Assembly: GCA_028291345.1 (NCBI GenBank)
Contig: JAQGIF010000260.1
Location: forward strand, 1-64,000
Source of the DNA: Rhodospirillales bacterium
GTDB taxonomy: Bacteria > Pseudomonadota > Alphaproteobacteria > BOG-932 > Roseiterribacteraceae
Direction of reading: 5' to 3'
Length of the DNA stretch: 64,000 nucleotides
The position numbers were made by a program, and so were the translations under genes. The notes below the pieces were generated by a model. It worked only from the letters and a program-made list of their open reading frames with translations. It did no database searches and had not been told where the DNA came from. Each line of letters opens with the position of its first letter. Within the stretch, counting starts at the first letter, position 1. Below, piece by piece: positions 57,256 to 64,000 of the stretch.

Positions 57256-58281
57256 TCACAGCGGAAATCCCACGAGCTGCCCGTTCTCGATCCGCTCGAT
57301 ATACTCGGTCATGCCATAGCCGACTTCGCCGTTCCAGGTGAAGCGGGTGAAGCCCTCGGCGATGCGCGACACGAGGATCTCTTCGCCGGCCTGACGGCGA
57401 TTGCGCAGCGGCGCCATGGTCAGCACCTCGCCCTCGATGACCTCGCGTCGGTTGGCGGTGCGCACGCCCAGCTTGACCTTGACCGGATCCTGTTTGTCCG
57501 ACCATTCGGTCGCGATATCCATGTCCAATATGTCTTCATAGACGCCGTCGACCAGCAGCACACCGACACGGCGCGACCGTCCCCCATTGTTGGGGGCGGC
57601 CTTGTCGGTGATCTTGAGCAGCATAAAGGCCCGGCCGCTCTCGAAGCTGCACAGAAACAGCCGATACCAATATATGCTCTGCCAGTAGCGCGGACCCCAG
57701 CTATGGTCGCGCCAGCCGCGCGCATCTGCGAAGTCCCATTGCTCATCGCCCACCCGGATCAGGCCCGCAACCTTGGTGTGCTGATTGAAATGCGCCAGCG
57801 AAAAATCGCGGCCGTACATGGTCTCTTGGGTCTCACAGAGTGGTTCGCCGCCATGGAGCGGTGAGATGCCCGTCGTCTCGAACACCACCTTGCCCGGCAC
57901 GCGCGGGGCATGGCCTAGCAGCTTCGGGTTGCGCAGGACTTCCGGATCGTCGAGCAGCATCAGATCGCCGTCGTAACGCATCGTCAACCGCTTCAGCGGC
58001 TCGACGATTTCGACCGACAGACCATCGGCGACGAACTTGTCGTTCGCGCTGATGGCAGGCCGGCCGAACTGGCACGCGATGCGGCCATCAGGCAGATAGA
58101 GCACGACCGAAAGCTCGGCGTAGCCCTCATTCACCCGATTGCCGACCCGCATCCAGCCGCCCATCTTCGACGTTGCGTCGAAGGCGTTGGTATAGACGCT
58201 CTCGTTGAAATTGATCGAGTCGTCCGGCTGATGCGGATACTCGTCCTTCGCCTCCAGGCGGAACCCGTGCATCTGGGTCAC
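57256..58281 (-). CDS. DUF7064-like protein (CrtC/AttH-like fold)
   Basis: This 341-residue protein of unknown function contains the diagnostic DARGWRDHSWGPRYW block near the middle and a second half rich in beta strands, like the two-domain lipocalin-type DUF7064/7065 proteins. No signal peptide or membrane segment is visible. It overlaps the carboxyltransferase gene by four bases (ATGA), so it is expressed with the acyl-CoA carboxylase. Family relatives occur in fatty-acid or terpenoid gene clusters. The family call is moderately firm; the function is not known. Confidence 0.65.
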   Translation of the reverse strand: MTQMHGFRLEAKDEYPHQPDDSINFNESVYTNAFDATSKMGGWMRVGNRVNEGYAELSVVLYLPDGRIACQFGRPAISANDKFVADGLSVEIVEPLKRLTMRYDGDLMLLDDPEVLRNPKLLGHAPRVPGKVVFETTGISPLHGGEPLCETQETMYGRDFSLAHFNQHTKVAGLIRVGDEQWDFADARGWRDHSWGPRYWQSIYWYRLFLCSFESGRAFMLLKITDKAAPNNGGRSRRVGVLLVDGVYEDILDMDIATEWSDKQDPVKVKLGVRTANRREVIEGEVLTMAPLRNRRQAGEEILVSRIAEGFTRFTWNGEVGYGMTEYIERIENGQLVGFPL

Positions 58282-59885
58282 ATCCGGAACACGCCGTAGC
58301 CCCGATCGCCCAGCGGCGCATTGAGCGAGGCAGAAATCGCCATACCCAACGCGTTGCGGGTATCGACGGGGTCGAGGATGCCGTCATCCCAGATTTCCGA
58401 AGTCGAGTAATAGGCGCTGGTCTGGGTCTCGTAGGCCTTCAGCGTCTGGTTGCGGACGTCGGTCAAGATGTCTTCGTTCACTTCCAGGCCGTTGCGCTTC
58501 AACTGCATCAGCTTCACCTCGGCTAGCGTATTGGCCGCCTGTTCGCCGCCCATTACGCCAATCTGGTGGTTCGGCCAGGTGAACAGGAAGCGCCCGTCAT
58601 AGGCGCGGCCGCACATACCGTAATTGCCGGCGCCGAACGAGGCGTGGCACATGACGGTGAATTTCGGCACATGGCTGCCGACCTGCGCCATGATCATCTT
58701 GGCGCCATCCTTGGTGATGCCTTTCCGCTCGTATTCGGTGCCGATCATAAAGCCGGTGATGTTCTGGAGGAAGAGCAGCGGGGTGTTGTTCTGGTTGCAC
58801 AGCTCGATGAAGTGCGTGCCCTTCAAGGTGCTGTCGTTGAACAGGATGCCGTTGTTCGCCAGGATGCCGACCTTATAACCCCAGATATTGGCGAAGCCGC
58901 AGACCAGCGTATTGCCATAGGCGGGCTGATATTCGTGAAAGCGGCTGCCATCGACGATGCGGGCGATGACTTCGCGCATCTCGAAGCCTTTTTTGATATC
59001 ATCCGGGATGATGCCGTACAGCTCGTCCGGGTCGTAGAGCGGCGGCTCCGGCACGTCCTGCTGGATCGACCATTTCTTGGGCTTTTCCCACTGCGCGACG
59101 ATATCGCGGCCGATGCGGATGGCCTCGTCCTCGGTATCGGCGGGATAATCGCAAGTGCCGCTGACCTGGGTATGCATGTCGCAGCCGCCGAGCTCTTCCG
59201 AGGTTACGATCGCGCCGGTAGCCGCCTTGACCAGCGGCGGTCCCCCTAAGAACACGGCGCCGGTGCCGCGCACGATGACATTATAGTCGCACAGCGCCGG
59301 GATATAGGCACCCCCGGCGGTGCACTGGCCGAAAACGAGCGCCAACTGCTTGATGCCGGCCTTGCTGAGCATCGCCTGGTTCCGGAACATCCGGCCGGCA
59401 TAATATTTGTCGGGAAACAGTTCGGACTGCAGCTGAAGCTGGCCGCCGGCGCTATCACACAGATGGACCATCGGCAGATGGTTCTCCAGGGCGACCTCGA
59501 GCGCACGCACGATCTTCTTCACCGTCAACGGATACCAGGCGCCGCCCTTGACGCTGGAATCGTCGGCATGGATCACGACCTCGCGGCCCGAGATGGTGCC
59601 AATGCCGGTAATGCAGCTGGCACTGGGCGATTCGCCGTTATAGGCGCGGTTGGCCGCAAGGGTGGAGAATTCGAGAAAGGGTGTGCCCGGATCGAGCAGC
59701 TTTTCCAGCCTTTCGCGCGGCAGCATCTTGCCCTGCTTGGACAGACGGTCGAGATCGCGCTGCGGGCGGATCATCCGCGCCGCATGCTGCATCTCGCGAA
59801 GCTCGGCCACCAGCTTTTTATTGTGCGCATAACGCGTGCGGAATTCTTCGGAGCTCGTATTGAGCGAGGATTTGAGAATGGTCAT
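58278..59885 (-). CDS. Acyl-CoA carboxylase, carboxyltransferase subunit
   Basis: This 535-residue subunit of the methylcrotonyl-CoA/geranyl-CoA/propionyl-CoA type transfers CO2 from biotin to an acyl-CoA. It has two crotonase-like halves, with AGGQLQLQSELFPDKYYAGR, FGQCTAGGAYIPALCDYNVI and AVFLGGPPLVKAATG in the first half, and NNTPLLFLQNITGFMIGTEY with MCGRAYDGRFLF in the second. The length fits the MCC beta family. It overlaps the biotin-carrier gene by one base and the DUF7064 gene by four. The substrate is not determined; MCC- or geranyl-CoA-like is likely given the IVD-type dehydrogenase nearby. Confidence 0.88.
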   Translation of the reverse strand: MTILKSSLNTSSEEFRTRYAHNKKLVAELREMQHAARMIRPQRDLDRLSKQGKMLPRERLEKLLDPGTPFLEFSTLAANRAYNGESPSASCITGIGTISGREVVIHADDSSVKGGAWYPLTVKKIVRALEVALENHLPMVHLCDSAGGQLQLQSELFPDKYYAGRMFRNQAMLSKAGIKQLALVFGQCTAGGAYIPALCDYNVIVRGTGAVFLGGPPLVKAATGAIVTSEELGGCDMHTQVSGTCDYPADTEDEAIRIGRDIVAQWEKPKKWSIQQDVPEPPLYDPDELYGIIPDDIKKGFEMREVIARIVDGSRFHEYQPAYGNTLVCGFANIWGYKVGILANNGILFNDSTLKGTHFIELCNQNNTPLLFLQNITGFMIGTEYERKGITKDGAKMIMAQVGSHVPKFTVMCHASFGAGNYGMCGRAYDGRFLFTWPNHQIGVMGGEQAANTLAEVKLMQLKRNGLEVNEDILTDVRNQTLKAYETQTSAYYSTSEIWDDGILDPVDTRNALGMAISASLNAPLGDRGYGVFRM

Positions 59886-60400
59886 TAGGCGGCCTTCGTG
59901 GCTTCTGGTGTAACAAGAGGCGCGAGCGAGATCAGCAGTGCGCCGCGATCGAACGCGGTTTCGGCGGGAACGTGGATGCCTTCGATGACGCCGTCCCGCG
60001 GCGCGACCAGCGAAACCTGAAGCTTCATGCTTTCGATGGTGATCAGCTTGTCGCCGGCTTTGACCTCCTGGCCGACTTCGGTATGGAGTGCGATCACGGT
60101 ACCCGGCATATCGGCGTGCAGCGCATCGTGGCCTGCACCATGGGAATGAGCGCGGAGCTGGGCCTGGGGCAAGCCGACAATGAAGCTGCGGGTGCCGAGC
60201 CGGACAAAAACCTCGTCGCCGATGGCATAGCGCCAGCCGCTGAAGGACTTGCCGTCGATCGTGATCTCGAAGGCGGCGCCGATGGTCGGCACCTCGGCGA
60301 TGATGTGGACATTATTGCCGTTCTTGATCTGAAGAGCGGGGTGGCGGGCAACGATATCGAGCGAGACGTCCTGCTCGTTCAGAAGCATTTCATAAGGCAT
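59885..60400 (-). CDS. Biotin carboxyl carrier protein of acyl-CoA carboxylase
   Basis: This 171-residue protein has an N-terminal beta region resembling the middle (BT) domain of MCC alpha, followed by a biotinyl domain. The biotin-accepting lysine is Lys126 in ITIESMKLQVSL; the usual AMKM is ESMKL here. The start ATG 60400 has AAGGA seven bases upstream; the frame stays open to 60604 but only overlaps the biotin carboxylase gene. In most MCC enzymes this part is fused to biotin carboxylase, so the alpha subunit is split here. Confidence 0.85.
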   Translation of the reverse strand: MPYEMLLNEQDVSLDIVARHPALQIKNGNNVHIIAEVPTIGAAFEITIDGKSFSGWRYAIGDEVFVRLGTRSFIVGLPQAQLRAHSHGAGHDALHADMPGTVIALHTEVGQEVKAGDKLITIESMKLQVSLVAPRDGVIEGIHVPAETAFDRGALLISLAPLVTPEATKAA

Positions 60401-60410
60401 TATGTCGTCC

Positions 60411-61883
60411 TTAATTCCGCCAGAAGCCGATGGAGGCGTGCGGTTCGGGGATGTCGTAGGCGATACGGCGGAAATCCAAATCGATGAAGGCGGCGGCGAG
60501 CACGGCGGCGACCTGCTCTTCCGGCGTCGCCTCAGGCGCGGCAAGGTTTTCGACCTCCTGCGGCAGGAAGCCGGTATGGAGCCTGCCAGCCAGGAATTCG
60601 GCATTGCGCATGATGCGGGCGAGATAATCGATGTTATTGGGTATGCCCAGCACCACCAATTCGGTCAGCGCCTTTTCCATGCGCGCAGCCGCCTCGTCGC
60701 GGGTCGCGCCATAGGTGATCAGCTTGGCTAGCATCGAGTCGAAGGCCGGCGTGATCGCCTGCCCCTCGACAATACCGGCGTCAAAGCGGATGCCCTCGCC
60801 CACCGGTGAACGCAGCCGGCCGATACGGCCGACCGCAGGGCGGAAATCCTTTTCCGGTTCTTCGGCATTGATACGGCATTCGATCGACCAGCCGCTTTGC
60901 TTGAGGTCGGACTGTTTGAAAGGTATGCCCTCGCCCGCCGCGATCTTAAGCTGCGCCTCGACCAGATCGACCCCGACCACCTCCTCGGTGATCGGATGTT
61001 CGACCTGCAGGCGGGTGTTCATTTCCAGGAAATAGAACTCGCCATCGGCGCCTAGGATGAATTCGACCGTGCCGGCATTTTTATATTTTGCGGCCTTCGC
61101 CAGTTCGACAGCGGCATTGCAGATCCGGTCGCGTAGCGCGGTGGGCAGGTTGGGAGCCGGCGATTCCTCGACGATCTTCTGATACCGGCGCTGTAGCGAG
61201 CATTCGCGTTCGAACAGATGGACGACATTACCGTCTCCGTCGCCCAGCACCTGGACCTCGATATGGCGCGGCAGTTCGACCAGCCGTTCGGCATAGACCC
61301 GACTGTCGCCGAAATAACGCTGCGCCTCGCTCGCGGCGGTGGTGATCTGTTCCTTGAGCTCGGACGCGGTGCGGACGATCTTCATCCCCTTGCCGCCACC
61401 GCCGGCCGAAGCCTTGATCAGCAGCGGGAAGCCTACTTTCTCGGCCTGGACCAGGAAGCTGTCGAGATCGCCTTCCTGCATCGCGCTAGGCGCGACCGGC
61501 ACGCCATGTTCGGCGGCGAAGATGCGGGAGCGGATCTTGTCGCCCATCAGGCGCATGCTGGTTGCGTCCGGCCCGATGAAGACGATGCCGGCGGCGATTA
61601 CCCTTTCGACGAAGCCGGCATTTTCCGACAGGAAACCATAGCCGGGATGAATGCCGTCGACCTCGTTTGCCTGGCAGATGGCGATGATCTGGTCCTGGTC
61701 GAGATAGGACGCAGTCGGCACGTCGCCTTTGAGCTGCACCGCCGTATCGGCCAGCTTCACATGTGGGGCCAGCCGGTCTTCATGATGATAGATCGCGACA
61801 GTGGCGATCCCCAATTTCTTGCAAGTGCGAATCACCCGGCAGGCGATTTCACCGCGATTGGCGATAAGAACCTTTGTCAACAT
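60411..61883 (-). CDS. Biotin carboxylase subunit of acyl-CoA carboxylase
   Basis: This 490-residue ATP-grasp enzyme carboxylates biotin. It begins LTKVLIANRGEIACRVIRTC and has the Gly-rich loop KASAGGGGKGMKIV, the bicarbonate/ATP residues in ERECSLQRRYQKIVEESPAP and FLEMNTRLQVEHPITEEVVG. It ends soon after the biotin carboxylase C-terminal domain, so it lacks its own biotinyl domain, which is supplied by the next gene. Its start overlaps the TetR stop by seven bases. Confidence 0.93.
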   Translation of the reverse strand: MLTKVLIANRGEIACRVIRTCKKLGIATVAIYHHEDRLAPHVKLADTAVQLKGDVPTASYLDQDQIIAICQANEVDGIHPGYGFLSENAGFVERVIAAGIVFIGPDATSMRLMGDKIRSRIFAAEHGVPVAPSAMQEGDLDSFLVQAEKVGFPLLIKASAGGGGKGMKIVRTASELKEQITTAASEAQRYFGDSRVYAERLVELPRHIEVQVLGDGDGNVVHLFERECSLQRRYQKIVEESPAPNLPTALRDRICNAAVELAKAAKYKNAGTVEFILGADGEFYFLEMNTRLQVEHPITEEVVGVDLVEAQLKIAAGEGIPFKQSDLKQSGWSIECRINAEEPEKDFRPAVGRIGRLRSPVGEGIRFDAGIVEGQAITPAFDSMLAKLITYGATRDEAAARMEKALTELVVLGIPNNIDYLARIMRNAEFLAGRLHTGFLPQEVENLAAPEATPEEQVAAVLAAAFIDLDFRRIAYDIPEPHASIGFWRN

Positions 61884-62662
61884 GAGGCTTTTCCAGTTGT
61901 GCGAGAAATTTCAGTAGCCACGCCGGAGGCGTTTTGAAGACGTTGCGTTTGGCCAGAGGCCCGCTCGAGACGTTCGGCGAGCTCTTCCAGCCTGCGGATT
62001 ACCTGCTCGCCGCGATCGATGACCGCGCCGGGCCTGACGAGGCCGCGATGGATGATGTCGGTGATAGCATCGGCCGATTCGTCGGGCGAGAAATTGCCCT
62101 CGCCGCGCAGGAACGCCCAAATATGATGCTCTACGCCGCCATAGATCATGTCGCGCACAATGCGCAACGGAATGCCGGTGCGGAACTCGCCGCTATCCAT
62201 CGCATCCTGGACGATTGCGAGCGTGCGGTTGGTATATTCGCGATTGAGCTCGAACACCGCCGTTTCGCGATATTCGGGGCCTGAACGCAGCTCGTTGAAG
62301 ATCAGCCTGCACATCGCCGGATCGTCATGGATGACGGTGAGATGGCGCCAGATCATGAAGCGCAGGCGGTTCCAGGTGCCCCTGATACCCTCAAGCTGCC
62401 GATCATAGTCGGTCAGCATCTCCTCATACCAATGCTCGACCACCTTGATGAGCAGGTCGCGCTTACCGGCGAAATAGCGATAGATCGTCCCCTCGACGAC
62501 GCCCGCCCGCTCCGCGATCTCGGCGATCACGGCATCGTTGTAACCCTTTTCGCGGAAGACGGCGCGCGCGGTCAGCATAATGTCGGCGACGCGCTGTGCC
62601 CGCGGCAGACGGTAAATCTGACGGCGCGGCAATGGGTCGGTCATACCTTGCGGGACTCTCAT
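61877..62662 (-). CDS. TetR-family regulator of the acyl-CoA carboxylase operon
   Basis: This 261-residue repressor-type protein has an N-terminal helix-turn-helix (VADIMLTARAVFREKGYNDA and AERAGVVEGTIYRYFAGKRD). The C-terminal ligand domain contains IRGTWNRLRFMIWRHLTVIH. It is the first gene of the carboxylase operon and divergent from an acyl-CoA dehydrogenase, so it probably senses an acyl-CoA of this pathway and represses both directions. ATG 62662 has GGAG ten bases upstream; ATG 62644 is a possible alternative. Two palindromes in the divergent region are candidate operators. Confidence 0.88.
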   Translation of the reverse strand: MRVPQGMTDPLPRRQIYRLPRAQRVADIMLTARAVFREKGYNDAVIAEIAERAGVVEGTIYRYFAGKRDLLIKVVEHWYEEMLTDYDRQLEGIRGTWNRLRFMIWRHLTVIHDDPAMCRLIFNELRSGPEYRETAVFELNREYTNRTLAIVQDAMDSGEFRTGIPLRIVRDMIYGGVEHHIWAFLRGEGNFSPDESADAITDIIHRGLVRPGAVIDRGEQVIRRLEELAERLERASGQTQRLQNASGVATEISRTTGKASC

Positions 62663-62939
62663 CGCGTCACAACTCCGGGAAAAGGAGCGCGCGACAGAAG
62701 CCGGATTGCCAATTTGAACGGGCGCTCATGAGCGCAACTCACTCCGGTCCAATTTCCACGGTTTCTCCCCATGTTTCCGCGCAAACCCCTAATTTTGGCG
62801 GTAACTACCTGCGGCGAATAGCCGTTAGCATAAGCCGAAGCAGGTCGGCAATCCAGAAACCGATGGACATGATGAGTAACGCTCATTAATTTTCCCCTAT
62901 AATTTTTGGCGGCCCGAACGCCGCCCTGGGGATTCATTC
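62663..62939. promoter_or_regulatory. Divergent promoter region with TetR operator candidates
   Basis: The 277 bases between tetR and the acyl-CoA dehydrogenase gene hold two palindromes: GCGCTCATGAGCGC (62722-62735, perfect) and ATGAGTAACGCTCAT (62872-62886). They share the half-site CGCTCAT. One lies close to the TetR gene and one close to the dehydrogenase gene. No gene is seen within the region. Confidence 0.55.
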
Positions 62940-64000
62940 ATGAGCCAGTCTGAAATAGCGGGAGCTTCGCTCCCAAACGCGATCTCGATGTTTGATCTGT
63001 CGGACGATCAGCGCGAGATGCTGGACACCGCCGACCAGTATGCGCGGAACGAACTGTATCCGCTGGCCAGCAAGATGGATGACGAGGAATTCTGGCCGGA
63101 CGAGGCATTCCGTAAGCTGGGACGGGACGGCTATTTCGGCATCACCACGCCGCCGGAACTGGGCGGAATGGGCGGCGACCTGTTCACGAGCGGGCTGGTG
63201 CTGCAGGCGTTTTCGCGCTGGAACCATGCGCTGGGCCTGTCCTGGGTGGCGCATGAGAATCTGTGCGCCAACAATATCTATCGTAATGCCAATGCCGCGC
63301 AGCAGAAGAAGTACCTGCCGGGCCTCTCCAGCGGCAAGCTGGTCGGCGCGCTGGGCCTGACCGAGCCGGGAGCCGGTTCGGACGCGCTGGGTTCGATGCG
63401 CACGACGGCGCGCAAGGATGGTGACCATTATGTGCTGAACGGCACGAAGATCTTCATAACCAACGGGCCGATCGCGGACATCTTGCTGGTCTATGCCAAG
63501 ACGGCGCCGGAAAAGGGTGCGCACGGCATTTCGGCCTTTATCGTCGAAAAGGATTTTCCGGGATTCCGGGTGGCGCAGAAGCTGACCAAGATGGGGTTCC
63601 GCGGTAGCCAGACCGGCGAGCTGGTGTTCGACGACTGCCGCGTGCCGGCCGAGAACCTAGTCGGGGAAGAAAATCGCGGCGTGTCGATCGTGATGAGCGG
63701 GCTGGACCTCGAACGCTCGATGATCTCCCCCATCTGCCTGGGCATCGCCGAGCGGGCGCTAGATCTGTGCATCGATTACGCCAAGACCCGCGTGCAGTTC
63801 GGCAAGCCGATCGCCGAATTCCAGATGATCCAGTCGAAGCTGGCCGACATCTATGTCTGGGTCGAGACGATGCGGACATTCAACTACCGCGTACTGGCGG
63901 CGGCCAATGCGGTCGAAAGCGGTGAAGGCGGACGCGGGCAGATCCATGCCCTCACCGCCGCATCGGTGATGTATACCGCCGAGACAATGAACAAGGTGCT
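62940..64000 (+). CDS. Acyl-CoA dehydrogenase, isovaleryl-CoA type (cut by window end)
   Basis: The first 353 residues are present. The sequence reads ISMFDLSDDQREMLDTADQY, then LGLTEPGAGSDALGSMRT with the FAD/substrate loop TEPGAGSD, and later ITNGPIADILLVYAK. The catalytic Glu of the isovaleryl-CoA dehydrogenase type is seen as Glu258 in MSGLDLERSMISP, rather than near the C-terminus. An IVD-like enzyme oxidises branched short acyl-CoA or citronellyl-type CoA. It is divergent from the TetR-led carboxylase operon. The frame is open to the window edge with no stop. Confidence 0.9.
   Translation, partial: MSQSEIAGASLPNAISMFDLSDDQREMLDTADQYARNELYPLASKMDDEEFWPDEAFRKLGRDGYFGITTPPELGGMGGDLFTSGLVLQAFSRWNHALGLSWVAHENLCANNIYRNANAAQQKKYLPGLSSGKLVGALGLTEPGAGSDALGSMRTTARKDGDHYVLNGTKIFITNGPIADILLVYAKTAPEKGAHGISAFIVEKDFPGFRVAQKLTKMGFRGSQTGELVFDDCRVPAENLVGEENRGVSIVMSGLDLERSMISPICLGIAERALDLCIDYAKTRVQFGKPIAEFQMIQSKLADIYVWVETMRTFNYRVLAAANAVESGEGGRGQIHALTAASVMYTAETMNKV

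Overview
The window is a GC-rich chromosomal segment of an alphaproteobacterium, most likely a sphingomonad (Sphingomonadales). The partial 16S rRNA at the left edge, an Irr-type Fur protein, COQ4-family proteins, an ornithine-lipid gene pair and the long miaB-to-pnp housekeeping block all point that way. The genus cannot be fixed from the sequence alone. No tRNA, insertion sequence, prophage or CRISPR array was seen.

Left part (1-10.1 kb): the 5' two-thirds of a 16S rRNA gene on the minus strand with its leader and two candidate promoters, then an M23 peptidase, a DUF2147 protein, the cbpM/cbpA chaperone pair, a secreted CHAP protein, two small secreted cationic proteins (one only 56 aa), a three-gene two-component operon and a nucleotide-sugar epimerase.

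Accessory block (12.8-22.9 kb): mutS and glnD, which are neighbours in several alphaproteobacteria, are here separated by about 10 kb. This block holds an operon of two COQ4-family proteins of identical length plus two related MFS transporters, a divergent epoxide-hydrolase-like enzyme, an RcnB-like protein, a HAD dehalogenase, and metZ behind a SAM-II riboswitch followed by an intrinsic terminator. It also holds three decayed loci: a frameshifted membrane protein, a frameshifted DUF427 gene, and a dead parDE toxin-antitoxin pair.

Housekeeping core (22.9-51.8 kb): glnD-murJ-trpS; a TauE/TIGR02186/UspA set; nfuA-tsaB-rimI; olsB-olsA-miaB-phoH-ybeY-corC-lnt; an XRE regulator with metK and trmB; then rimP-nusA-ylxR-infB-rbfA-truB-rpsO-pnp. 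Most neighbours overlap by 1-4 bases. A 112-bp MITE-like inverted-repeat element lies between trmB and rimP.

Right part (52-64 kb): a nitronate-monooxygenase-like flavoprotein carrying an unexpected four-cysteine motif, an Irr-like regulator and an acyltransferase. These are followed by a minus-strand operon of eight genes: TetR regulator, split biotin carboxylase, biotin carrier, carboxyltransferase, DUF7064-like protein, phosphotransferase, DUF6285 protein and a crotonase. It is divergent from an isovaleryl-CoA-dehydrogenase-type enzyme cut by the window edge. The phosphotransferase/DUF6285 pair resembles LvaA/LvaB, the 4-hydroxyacyl-CoA kinase of levulinate catabolism. The whole therefore looks like an undescribed acyl-CoA pathway that combines hydroxyl phosphorylation, alpha-beta dehydrogenation and CoA-ester carboxylation. 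This and the COQ4/MFS operon are the most interesting parts of the window.
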